Part shown: one piece after another, positions 26,017 to 36,665 of the stretch
Position numbering within the stretch: the first letter of the stretch is position 1
Layout of the letters: the number at the start of each line of letters is the position of its first letter
Source of the DNA: CAYXDO01 sp964463485
Lineage (GTDB): Bacteria > Myxococcota > Kuafuiibacteriia > Kuafuiibacteriales > Kuafuiibacteriaceae
Assembly: GCA_964463485.1 (NCBI GenBank)
Contig: CAYXDO010000044.1
Span: 6,222 to 70,221, forward strand
Length of the DNA stretch: 64,000 nucleotides
Reading direction: 5' to 3'
Notes under the pieces: model-generated
Seen by the model: only the letters and a program-made list of their open reading frames with translations
Told to the model about the DNA's origin: nothing
The model's database searches: none
Program-made: the position numbers and the translations under genes

Positions 26017-27129
26017 ATGCCCCTGAGTACGGAGCTCCCGCCCGAGTACGTGGCGCTTCTGGCTCTGGCCGTCGTGTTCTTTTCCCTTGTCTTGGGCCTA
26101 CTCACCCGGCGCGTGGTCCTGTCCCGCCTCGCTCGGCTGGCAGAAAAGACTCAGTCGCGGGCAGACGACCTCTTCGTTTCGTCGATCTCACGCCCCCTGC
26201 CGATCCTCTTCGTTCTCGGTGGTTTGTATGCGTTCCTGCGCCTGATCGAACCTCGGCCCGAGCTTCAAGCGCTGGCCGGGAAGATTTTGAGCTCGGTTCT
26301 CATTGTGACTGCCACGCTTTGGGCGACTCGTCTGGCTGATCGACTGCTCGAGCACGGGGCGACTTCACCCGGCGCGCCGGCCACCGGCGTGTTGCGACAA
26401 ACCACTCGGGCGGTGGTGGTTTCGGTTGGAGGCCTGGTCATGCTGAGCACCTTTGGAATCTCGGTGACCCCGGTGCTCACGACCGTCGGAATCGGCGGCA
26501 TCGCGCTCGCCTTGGGCGTTCAGGAGACGCTCTCCAACCTGTTTGCGGGCATGCAGATCACACTGGCCGGGAACATCCGCGTGGGCAACTTCATCAAGCT
26601 CGAGTCAGGGGACGAGGGGTATGTCGACGACATTCGTTGGCGCGCCACTCGAATTCGAACTCTATCCAACAATGTCGTGATCATCCCGAACGGCCGTCTG
26701 GCACAGAGTGTTCTGACAAACTACGACTGTCCGTCGAAAGACCTGGCCGTTCTCGTACAGGTCGGCGTCCACTACTCGAGCGATCTCGACCACGTCGAGC
26801 GAGTGACTTGCGAAATCGCGCGGAAGGTCATGCGGGGCGTGCCTGGCGCGGTTCCGGAGTTCGAGCCCTTCGTTCGATTCCACACGTTTGCGGAATCGAG
26901 CGTCGACTTCACGGTGATCATGAGAGCGAAGACGTTCACCGATAATTATCTCATCAAACACGAATTCATCAAGGCTCTCGCTCGTGCCTATGCGTTGGAG
27001 GGCATCGTCATTCCCTTCCCGATTCGGGCGATCAACTTGGAACAGGAGAAAGCGTTTGGGGCGCGCGAAAGTGTGAAGCTCGTCGAGCCAGGGCGATTTG
27101 CTCCCGATCAGGAGAGGCGCATGGGTTGA
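26017..27129 (+). CDS. MscS-family mechanosensitive channel
   Basis: A 370-residue protein from ATG 26017 (TTG 26002 and GTG 26005 are in-frame alternatives). Four or five membrane segments lead to the MscS pore region ISVTPVLTTVGIGGIALALGVQETLSNLFAGMQITLAGNIRVGNFIKLESGDEGYVDDIRWRATRIRTLSNNVVIIPNGRLAQSVLTNY, with the usual Gly/Ala-rich pore helix and the beta-domain. The C-domain follows (VQVGVHYSSDLDHVERVTCEIARKVM). It is closer in style to small cyanobacterial or plant-like MscS than to the channel on the other side of the intergenic region, so the two are not a recent duplication. Confidence 0.9.
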   Translation: MPLSTELPPEYVALLALAVVFFSLVLGLLTRRVVLSRLARLAEKTQSRADDLFVSSISRPLPILFVLGGLYAFLRLIEPRPELQALAGKILSSVLIVTATLWATRLADRLLEHGATSPGAPATGVLRQTTRAVVVSVGGLVMLSTFGISVTPVLTTVGIGGIALALGVQETLSNLFAGMQITLAGNIRVGNFIKLESGDEGYVDDIRWRATRIRTLSNNVVIIPNGRLAQSVLTNYDCPSKDLAVLVQVGVHYSSDLDHVERVTCEIARKVMRGVPGAVPEFEPFVRFHTFAESSVDFTVIMRAKTFTDNYLIKHEFIKALARAYALEGIVIPFPIRAINLEQEKAFGARESVKLVEPGRFAPDQERRMG

Positions 27130-27618
27130 TCACAGTCGCTGAAGTCCGTGGAAGAATGGAGCGTTCGCGCAGTCTTTTTTCGAGTCTAGCCGAGTTCTAG
27201 GGAGCAGACTCGGCCGAGTCTCCGAGCGAGATTGGTGCGTTCCCAACTCGGCACGGCTGTGGATTGGACTGCGGTCCCGGCAGAGCGGAGATGCCGCGCA
27301 TTCGCGCTCCATTTGATTTCCTCGCAGACTCGTCGGCTTACGCCCGCGTCCGTCGTCTGAGTAGGATGGGACATCAAGGTTCGCGCGACACCGGATCTCG
27401 TACGAAGGCAGACGCCGCACCCAGCTTCCGTCCACGCCAAACGAAGACGGGACGAGTTTGGGGCGAAGCCATGTCCGGGGTGCTCCAACACTTGCGCTCG
27501 ACGTCATGAAAATTCTGTGCGAAGAACGTAGGAAATCGGCGTTCGCTGAATGGTTGGGTGCATCGACGTCCGGTGCAGGATTTCGGGTGGTCGGGCCGCC
27601 ATCCCATCAGGAGTCGGC
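27130..27618. other. Intergenic region upstream of nhaA, no gene seen
   Basis: About 490 bases. Open frames here have no recognisable protein features. A Shine-Dalgarno-like aggag lies just before the nhaA start. No repeat or hairpin stands out. Confidence 0.5.
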
Positions 27619-29019
27619 ATGAGGCCCAGCGGGAGTCAGCATCCATCGAACGAACAACCGCCTGAGGCCTGGGAGCCGCTTCTCCGCTTGGTTCGCTTGG
27701 CCAGTCGACCCGTCGAGCGCTTCCTTCGCATCGAGGCGGCGAGCGGCGTCCTTCTCCTCCTAGCGGCGGCAGCGGCGCTGGTTTGGGCGAACTCAAGATG
27801 GTCCGAAGGGTACGAGCGCTTGTGGCTCACGCCAGTCGCGGTTCGGGTCGGACCCTACACGTTCGAACGAGACTTCCTCTGGCTCGTCAACGACGGACTC
27901 ATGGTCGTCTTTTTTTTCGTCGTGGGCATGGAGATCCGGCGCGAGCTGCACCACGGCGAGCTATCGGATTGGCGGCGCGCAGCGCTGCCCGCGGCCGCTG
28001 CCCTTGGCGGGATGATCGCGCCCGCCGCCCTGTACCTATCCCTCGCCGGAGATCCGCACCTGAGGTCCGGTTGGGGCGTTCCGATGGCGACGGACATCGC
28101 ATTCGCGGTCGGAGTCCTCGCTCTCCTTGGTCGGCGCGTGCCTCCGGCGCTCCGAGTACTCTTGCTTGCGCTCGCCGTCATCGACGACCTCGGCGCGATC
28201 ATCGTGATCGCGATCTTCTACTCTTCGCGGATCGCACTCGCGGGATTCGTCGTCGCCGCGCTCGGATTTGCGGGCATCTTTGCGATGCAGCGGTTCGGCG
28301 TGCGCAGGAAGGTCGCCTACATCGCGCCCGCTATCGTCGCCTGGGCCGGCGTTTACTCGGCTGGAATTCACCCAACGATCGCGGGCGTGATCGTTGGTCT
28401 CGCGACGCCCGTCCGCGCGTGGCTGGGTCGCGAGGGGCTCGTGGCAGGCATACAGAGTCAGCTCCACCGCTTGACTGCGCCGATGTCGAGCGAGGAGCTC
28501 ACGCAGTCCCTTCGCGCGCTCGAGGCCGCCCGTCGCGAGGCAGTCTCCCCCGCCGAGAGTCTGATCGAGGCGCTCCATCCGTGGGTCGCCTACTTCATCA
28601 TGCCGGTTTTCGCTCTTGCCAACGCGGGGGTGCGGGTCTCGTCCACGGACTTCGATCCGAGCTCTTGGCGAGTGTTGGCCGCGGTCGCGGTCGGGCTCGT
28701 CGTCGGAAAGCCGCTCGGAATTCTCTTTGCTTGCTGGCTATCCGTCCGACTCCGGGTGGGTGCGCTTCCCAAAGGCGTGAGTCTGCGGCACCTGATCGTG
28801 CTCGGCGTGGTCGCAGGCATCGGGTTCACGATGTCGCTGTTCATCGCTCAGCTCGCGTTCCGCGACCCCCATGTGCTCGCCGCCGCAAAGCTCGGCGTGC
28901 TCACCGCCAGCGCCGCCGCAGGGGCAATAGGTCTCGCCCTCGGACGACTCCTCTTGAGCTCTCAGGTGTCTGGAGCTCTGGCGTCAGCGGACGAAGCCGA
29001 GAGCTCGACGACGAGCTGA
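27619..29019 (+). CDS. nhaA: Na+/H+ antiporter NhaA
   Basis: A 466-residue inner-membrane antiporter. Start ATG 27619 is chosen for the aggag eight bases upstream. About twelve membrane helices are visible. Key motifs: NDGLMVVFFFVVGMEIRRE, the MATDIAFAVG segment with the helix-IV aspartate, and LLALAVIDDLGAIIVIAIFY with the adjacent aspartates that bind Na+ or Li+ and H+. It exchanges cytosolic Na+ for external H+, for pH and salt tolerance. The C-terminal tail after residue 445 is Ser/Glu-rich and longer than in E. coli NhaA (388 residues). Confidence 0.96.
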   Translation: MRPSGSQHPSNEQPPEAWEPLLRLVRLASRPVERFLRIEAASGVLLLLAAAAALVWANSRWSEGYERLWLTPVAVRVGPYTFERDFLWLVNDGLMVVFFFVVGMEIRRELHHGELSDWRRAALPAAAALGGMIAPAALYLSLAGDPHLRSGWGVPMATDIAFAVGVLALLGRRVPPALRVLLLALAVIDDLGAIIVIAIFYSSRIALAGFVVAALGFAGIFAMQRFGVRRKVAYIAPAIVAWAGVYSAGIHPTIAGVIVGLATPVRAWLGREGLVAGIQSQLHRLTAPMSSEELTQSLRALEAARREAVSPAESLIEALHPWVAYFIMPVFALANAGVRVSSTDFDPSSWRVLAAVAVGLVVGKPLGILFACWLSVRLRVGALPKGVSLRHLIVLGVVAGIGFTMSLFIAQLAFRDPHVLAAAKLGVLTASAAAGAIGLALGRLLLSSQVSGALASADEAESSTTS

Positions 29020-29116
29020 GTACGATGAATGTCGCACTTCGTCACGTCGTCACGACTCAACCCCCATGAACCTCGAACCGGATCGTCGTGGTCACGAATT
29101 TCCGGAGAACCGGGAC

Positions 29117-32100
29117 TCAGGGCAGCTCGAGGCGAATTCTCGTCTGGCCCGTGTAGGTTTGAACATAGAAGTCCGGCCTCGAAGGATGTGCGGTCGATCG
29201 CGCGCCGCCCGCCAACCTCCTCGGCGCCGTCGCCGCGAAGGTCCGCAAAATCACCCCGCGCTCGAGGTCCACGAAGCTCGAATTTTCGGTCGGGGTCATC
29301 GCATACCGACCGCTCGGCTCGACCAAGAAAGGCCCGTCGCCGCCCGTCGCGGGCAGGAGCGGCGATTGGGCTCCGTCGATCAGAGAGATGCGCGTGATGT
29401 AGCCGCCGGTCGCGAAGATGTCGGACGAACGAGTCGGGTGATGAACGAAATGGGGAAAAGTGAAGGAACCGGGCGCCGGCGACACGAGCTGCCCGTAGGT
29501 CCCCGAGAGGGGGTCGAGGTCGAGCTCTCCGCCGCTCGGGCCAAACGTCCAGACGTGCATCGGAGCAGTCCTCGTCGGAAGGAGCCCCGTCCCCGTGGAG
29601 CCGGCGGGGACGGACACTTCTTCACAAGTCGGGGCCTCGGCCACATCGTCCGGAACGACGACGCGGAACACGGCGGGCTGTCGTGACGCGCTTCCGTAGG
29701 CGATCGAGACACCCGGGGGCGGCACGGGCTCCGCGACCATCGTCAGCCCGGTAGAGAGCGCGGGCACCTGCGCGCTGCAAAGGGTCAACGAGAATCCAGG
29801 TAATCGGACGATATATGTCCCCTGCGCGCTGGTCAGCACGGCCGCGTCACGGCCCGGAAAGGCCCAAAACCCAGTGACACCAACGATTCCGAGCGGAGTC
29901 GGCGTGCCGCGGCGTTCGAGGGTCAACGGATCGAGCTCATGGAAGTTGGCCGGGTCGAGGACGAAGAAACGAGCCGCGGTGGCGTCGAGGCCCACGCCGA
30001 TGACGTTGTTGAGAATGGGTGAGTACGCTTCCTCGGCAAACAACGACAGCGGGCTCGGCGCCTTGGTGTCCATGGAAGTCCCGTCCGCCAAGCGGATCGT
30101 GGCCACCACCTCACCCGCCGTCGCGTCGTCGGGAACGGTCAGGTCGATGGACGCGTTCGCCGCCGTCGCCGAAGCCACGAGCGCGCCGCCCACGGTGACG
30201 CGGGTCAGCGAGAAGGACGGAGGAGAGTGAAGATTTGCACCCGTGAGCCGGACGGTTTCCCCGCGCCGAGCGGCCTCCATACTCATCCGTGTAATCACCG
30301 GGCGAGCTCGATCGATGCGCAGAGGCTCGGGTGCGAGCGCCTCCCCGGCGGGGTGAATGACCGAGACAGGTCCGTCGACCGCCTCATCGGGCACCACCAC
30401 GTCGATTCGTGAGTCGCTGACGGCAGTCGGCGCGACCTCAACGGCGCCGCTCGCCGTGGCGAAGCGAACACTCAGAGAGCCCGAGGTGTCCGCGTCGTCG
30501 AAGCCGACACCGACGATTTGGAGGACCTGTCCCACGTTCACCAACGAGGGGACGAGCTGGAGAATGGCGGGAGGACTCAGGACCTCGATGGGGAGGCGGT
30601 ACTCGGCCGCTCCGCCGCTGCCCGCCACACTCAGCCTATGTTCGCCAGCCGCGAATCCGACTGGGATCTCGAAGACACACCGCTCGCGACCGTCGACCGC
30701 CAGGCCAGACTCCACGATCGACAGCGGGTTCGGGTCGGTGCCGAGTCGCACGACCGGACCTCCGTCGAGGAACCCGCGGCCGAGGGCTTCCAGGCGGCTC
30801 CCCGGCGGCGCTCGCCTTGGTCGCACCGAGTCGATGGAAGGCCGCGGCACGATTTCGAGCGCGGCGGTGGAGGTCGAAACACCTCGTCCCGTGAAGATCG
30901 TGACGAACCCGCTCACGGCGCCGGCGGGCACCGTGACGGTGAGTCGCCCGAAGCCGGCGCGCTTGGCCGCCACCGCGACGCCCGATCCGAACTGAATGAC
31001 GTTGAGCTCCGGCCGATCCTCGATGAAGCCAGAACCCAGCACGGTCAGATCGGACCCGATCCCGATACGCTCCGGAAAAAAGCCCGTGATTCGGGGCTCG
31101 TCATCGCACGCGTCGCCGCGGCCGTCCCCGTCCGAGTCGGTGTTCTCGGCAGCCGCGAAGAGCGGGCAAAAATCCCCGTCGTCACGAAACGAGTCGCCGT
31201 CCGAGTCCTCGAGCAGCGAGTCCGTCACGAACCCATCACGCCCGCGAGACGTCTCCTCCCAGTCAGGGAGTGAGTCCCCGTCGTCGTCGTCATCCACTTC
31301 GTTCGGGATCGAGTCTCCGTCGGTGTCACTACAGCCGGAAGGGTCGTCTGGAAACGCGTCCGCGTCGTTGTCGCACCCATCTCCATCCCGATCGGAGTCG
31401 CCTGCGTCGGCCGAGCCGTCGCCGTCCGCGTCTCCAGCCACGACCTTGGGAAGCCTCACGTCCGACAATCCTATGACGACCTCTTCCAACACGGCGACGC
31501 CTTCGAGGTTGACGGCCCGGTAGCCTTCCTTTCGAAAGGTCGCACGGAAGATCCCGACGGGGAGCTCGAGCGAGTACTCACCGCCCGCGTTCGTGGCTGC
31601 GGTGGATTTGGCCGTTGGGTTGGTGTCGGGAGCGAGCTCTACCGAGATCGCAGAGAGCTCGTCGGAGTCCTCGAGGCTCGCTCTTCCGGTGATCGTGACG
31701 CTCACGGGCGCGGACGACGGTTGGAGCACGAAAGGAACGGTGCTGGTGGTCTCCGAGGGAGAGACTTCGATCCCCTCCAGAGCCGCGCTGTGGGTCCCGG
31801 CCTGGAACGCCACGAGCTCGTACCGACCCTCGGGGACGCCGGAGATTCGAAACTCACCTTTGTCGTCGGCGGCGCTCCGAAAAGGAGTCCGCGCGATCGC
31901 GACGAACGCTCCGACGGCGGGCTCCCCGGAGGCCAAGCGAACCTGCCCGGCAATCTCCCCGCGCGCGCTGAGCTCGATCGTACCGAGCTCGACGGACTGG
32001 CCGCTGGCGAGGATCGAAATACCGCGGAGGCGGCGGGCGAACCGCGTGCGAGGAGACTCGAGCTCGAGCGAGAGTAGGCCGAGAGGCAGCCGCGACAACT

Positions 32101-32308
32101 CGAAGAAGCCATCCGCGCTGGCGGCGAGCTCGAGGCCAGCGTTGCGAGCGCGGACCTTCGCGCCACCCACGGGAACGAGCTCCCCGCTCTTGGCGTCGAG
32201 CTCCACGACCGTGCCGGAGACGAAGCCGCCCTCAGACGGGCCCGGAATCTCGAGCGGCTCGCGGAGGCAACCCGCAGCCAACAGCAACAGACCAGCGCGC
32301 CGTTTCAT
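29117..32308 (-). CDS. Lipoprotein with carboxypeptidase-regulatory-like, TSP3 calcium and IPT/TIG domains
   Basis: A 1063-residue surface lipoprotein; ATG 32308 gives signal MKRRAGLLLLAAGC with lipobox LAAGC. Residues 20-290 contain three carboxypeptidase-regulatory-like beta domains (VSGTVVELDAKSG, AGQVRLASGEPAVGAFVAIARTPFRSAADDKGEFRISGVPEGRYEL, SVTITGRASLEDS). Residues 300-410 are Asp-rich thrombospondin-type-3 calcium repeats (DADGDGSADAGDSDRDGDGCDNDADAFPDD and similar). Then four IPT/TIG domains (RITGFFPERIGIGSDLTVLGSGF, SIDSVRPRRAPPGSRLEALGRGF and so on), and a C-terminal 250 residues that may be a beta-propeller. Long rigid surface protein, probably calcium dependent. Converges with nhaA. 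Confidence 0.82.
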   Translation of the reverse strand: MKRRAGLLLLAAGCLREPLEIPGPSEGGFVSGTVVELDAKSGELVPVGGAKVRARNAGLELAASADGFFELSRLPLGLLSLELESPRTRFARRLRGISILASGQSVELGTIELSARGEIAGQVRLASGEPAVGAFVAIARTPFRSAADDKGEFRISGVPEGRYELVAFQAGTHSAALEGIEVSPSETTSTVPFVLQPSSAPVSVTITGRASLEDSDELSAISVELAPDTNPTAKSTAATNAGGEYSLELPVGIFRATFRKEGYRAVNLEGVAVLEEVVIGLSDVRLPKVVAGDADGDGSADAGDSDRDGDGCDNDADAFPDDPSGCSDTDGDSIPNEVDDDDDGDSLPDWEETSRGRDGFVTDSLLEDSDGDSFRDDGDFCPLFAAAENTDSDGDGRGDACDDEPRITGFFPERIGIGSDLTVLGSGFIEDRPELNVIQFGSGVAVAAKRAGFGRLTVTVPAGAVSGFVTIFTGRGVSTSTAALEIVPRPSIDSVRPRRAPPGSRLEALGRGFLDGGPVVRLGTDPNPLSIVESGLAVDGRERCVFEIPVGFAAGEHRLSVAGSGGAAEYRLPIEVLSPPAILQLVPSLVNVGQVLQIVGVGFDDADTSGSLSVRFATASGAVEVAPTAVSDSRIDVVVPDEAVDGPVSVIHPAGEALAPEPLRIDRARPVITRMSMEAARRGETVRLTGANLHSPPSFSLTRVTVGGALVASATAANASIDLTVPDDATAGEVVATIRLADGTSMDTKAPSPLSLFAEEAYSPILNNVIGVGLDATAARFFVLDPANFHELDPLTLERRGTPTPLGIVGVTGFWAFPGRDAAVLTSAQGTYIVRLPGFSLTLCSAQVPALSTGLTMVAEPVPPPGVSIAYGSASRQPAVFRVVVPDDVAEAPTCEEVSVPAGSTGTGLLPTRTAPMHVWTFGPSGGELDLDPLSGTYGQLVSPAPGSFTFPHFVHHPTRSSDIFATGGYITRISLIDGAQSPLLPATGGDGPFLVEPSGRYAMTPTENSSFVDLERGVILRTFAATAPRRLAGGARSTAHPSRPDFYVQTYTGQTRIRLELP

Positions 32309-32346
32309 CGAGCGCACACAGCGCGGCCGACCGGCATCTTGCCTCA

Positions 32347-32693
32347 TCACTCGCTCACCTGTTCCCCTCTCACCCTTCGGATCTCCTGACTGGTCATCGG
32401 TCCTCGCAAATAGGACATCGTCCAACGCGGATGGAGGATCGATAGCTCGCCCTTGGTGTCTCGGACCACGAACGACCGCGGAGCAATCCTCTTCAGCAGG
32501 GCTGCGACGGGGCTCTTCTTCTTGTCCTCACCCAAGCCCTCCACCACTCTGGCCCGATCTGCATCGGTCCGGAGGCGCCCCAAAATCCACATGCCAGCGT
32601 TGCTCAGGCCCGGTAGTCGAGGTCCATCGGATTCTGGGTCGCCACCACACACCCGACGCCGTAAGCTCGTGCCTGTTTCATCAGCGCCACCAT
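32347..32693 (-). pseudogene. Frameshifted 3' remnant of a HerA/DUF87-type ATPase gene
   Basis: From 32693 one frame reads MVALMKQARAYGVGCVVATQNPMDLDYR and then stops. The next frame carries on without a gap in sense: GLSNAGMWILGRLRTDADRARVVEGLGED, then RWTMSYLRGPMTSQEIRRVRG and TGA near 32347. This is the continuous C-terminal pattern of DUF87/HerA-like bacterial ATPases, broken by a frameshift at about 32617-32625. A stop lies directly upstream of 32693 in the first frame, and the Walker motifs are absent, so the 5' part is gone. Confidence 0.7.
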
Positions 32694-32999
32694 GGGTCAC
32701 CAGGTCGTCGGCGGGCAGACTGAAGAGACCGGCATCTCCACCCGTGACGGAGCGACGGGCGCCAAGGCCAAGCGAGATCGTCACGGGATTCGCTATTCAG
32801 GCAGGAAGGGACCGCCGTCTCCTGAAATTTCGAAAACCATGTGAGCTCGCTCCTTCGGGAGAGGAGACTAGCCGCGACCAGGGGGCGAAGACAAGACGCG
32901 GAATGAGGAAAACGTGTGAGGGAATAAGCAAGGGGCGCGGCGAGAGGTTGAGCGGACCGGTGAGGACCGCGCGCAGCACGTCGGGCCACGTAGCACGGG
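32694..32999. other. Intergenic region beside HerA remnant
   Basis: About 300 bases with no supported gene; probably the rest of the decayed ATPase locus and the downstream flank of the SLOG-fusion gene. Confidence 0.45.
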
Positions 33000-34295
33000 T
33001 CAACGGTCGGTCTTGCCGAAAGAGCGCTCGAACAGCGACTTGATGGCTTCACGCCCGTCGTCGGTCAAGAACCGCGTGCCGGTCCCCGCAAAACGCCGAC
33101 GGTAAATCATCGGAGGATCCTCGGATTTCCAGGCTCCGTCGACCCAGGTGAACCAACTCTTCTTCTCTTGGTCGAAGACGTGCAGCTCCTTTTTGAAGTG
33201 ACGTGCGAGCTCGGCCGCCCAGCCCGTTCCGCCCTTCACCGTGCCGTCTTCGAGGATCGCTCCGACCACGAAGACCTCACCCGCAGTGACGACTTGATGC
33301 CAGATCGTCTGGAGCATCTTCTGAAAGGTGGGTGACTCGGGAAACTTTCGGTGCAGCTGCCGCTCGACATAGGCCGTGCTGACACTCCCCTGCCGAAGCT
33401 CCGCATCCGACAACTCGAACAGGTTCACCGTCCGCTCCGGCGTGCGCCCGGCGAACGTGAAATTCACTTCTCGCAGGCCGAATTTCTCCGCGGTCGCCCC
33501 AAACTCGGACTCTGCGCCTTGGGCACCCCCAGAGAGCAACGTGTAGCTCGGGGCCGGCGCACGCACCGTTCGCGAAGAGTCGTCCTCCTCCAGCAGGCGA
33601 AGCGTATTCGCGTCCAGCACCAGATGGGTAGTCTCCACCGGCGCCTCCCCGTGGTCCTTCAGCATCCGAATCGTGGTGTGAGATCCAGAGGGTTCGAGAA
33701 AGACACCGACGTCGATGAGATCCACGAAGGTGGCACAAGGCGGAGGCACCTTCGTCGGATGCGGACCGGTCTCTTCTCTGTGAGTATGGGCGGTCATCCA
33801 GAGCTCCGCGTCGAGGCGCTTGGCCAGCGACTTGAGCGCCCCGAGCTCGGCCGCCTTGGTCGCGAACGGACCATCCCACGACCAACCTTCGAGCAAGATC
33901 GCCGACGGTTTGAACTTCAACGCCGTAGCGTACGTCTCGAGCGTCTTCTCGAGCCGCTCGGCGTTGAACGAGTGGTCGGCAAAGGAATGAATCACTCGGT
34001 TGCGACCGATGTTCGCGCGGACCGACTCCTTGTCCTCGAGCGAGGTGATCGCAGACAGATCGTCATACAGAGAGTCGTACCAAGAGAGCATGTGCTCGAT
34101 GGTGTGATCGAGCGAGACGTGGAGGACTTGTTTGTCCCTCATGAGATCGTCGAGACCGATCTGAACGAGGACGGCGGTCTTGCCGGCCCCGTGGCGACCC
34201 ATGACGACCCCCAGATTTCCGCGTCCGAGACCGCCGTGCATGGAGCGTTCGAGGATCCGGAGCGGGCTGTGTTCGTTGACTTCTTTCCTATACAT
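33000..34295 (-). CDS. RecA/KaiC-like P-loop ATPase fused to a SLOG-fold domain
   Basis: A 431-residue protein. Start ATG 34295 has agagga seven bases upstream; a GTG at 34310 overlapping the fusA stop is possible. The N-terminal half is a RecA-fold ATPase: Walker A GVVMGRHGAGKTAVLVQIG (GRHGAGKT at 33-40), a strand KPSAILLEGW, and ELWMTAHTHRE. The C-terminal half, from about residue 240, is a Rossmann-like SLOG domain: YTLLSGGAQGAESEFGATAEKFGLREVNFTF and FVVGAILEDGTVKGGTGWAAELARHFKKELHVFDQEKKSWF, ending GTRFLTDDGREAIKSLFERSFG. Stand-alone copies of the second domain exist in bacteria, phages and protists; SLOG domains bind nucleotides or related ligands. The fusion is unusual. It follows fusA on the same strand. 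Confidence 0.72.
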   Translation of the reverse strand: MYRKEVNEHSPLRILERSMHGGLGRGNLGVVMGRHGAGKTAVLVQIGLDDLMRDKQVLHVSLDHTIEHMLSWYDSLYDDLSAITSLEDKESVRANIGRNRVIHSFADHSFNAERLEKTLETYATALKFKPSAILLEGWSWDGPFATKAAELGALKSLAKRLDAELWMTAHTHREETGPHPTKVPPPCATFVDLIDVGVFLEPSGSHTTIRMLKDHGEAPVETTHLVLDANTLRLLEEDDSSRTVRAPAPSYTLLSGGAQGAESEFGATAEKFGLREVNFTFAGRTPERTVNLFELSDAELRQGSVSTAYVERQLHRKFPESPTFQKMLQTIWHQVVTAGEVFVVGAILEDGTVKGGTGWAAELARHFKKELHVFDQEKKSWFTWVDGAWKSEDPPMIYRRRFAGTGTRFLTDDGREAIKSLFERSFGKTDR

Positions 34296-34306
34296 GGCGG
34301 TTCCTC

Positions 34307-36406
<2,100 letters not shown>

Positions 36407-36665
36407 GGTTTCTCTCTTTTCGCGCCGCGCAGGCAGTGCTGGCGGCGGCATCAACTCTTTGGCTCTGAGCTTGTCAACGTTAAGAAGATCGATCCCCGTT
36501 CGACGGAGGGACGAACCCCGCATTTGTCACAGTGATAAGGGAATGAGTGAATCAAGTTTCGCCCAGTTCGCGGAAAACGACGAAGCCCGCTGCCGCAGTA
36601 GTTTTGGAGCCCGCACGGCCATCTCGACCATCGACTGATCACGCTCGAGGGACTATCTCGAAGAG

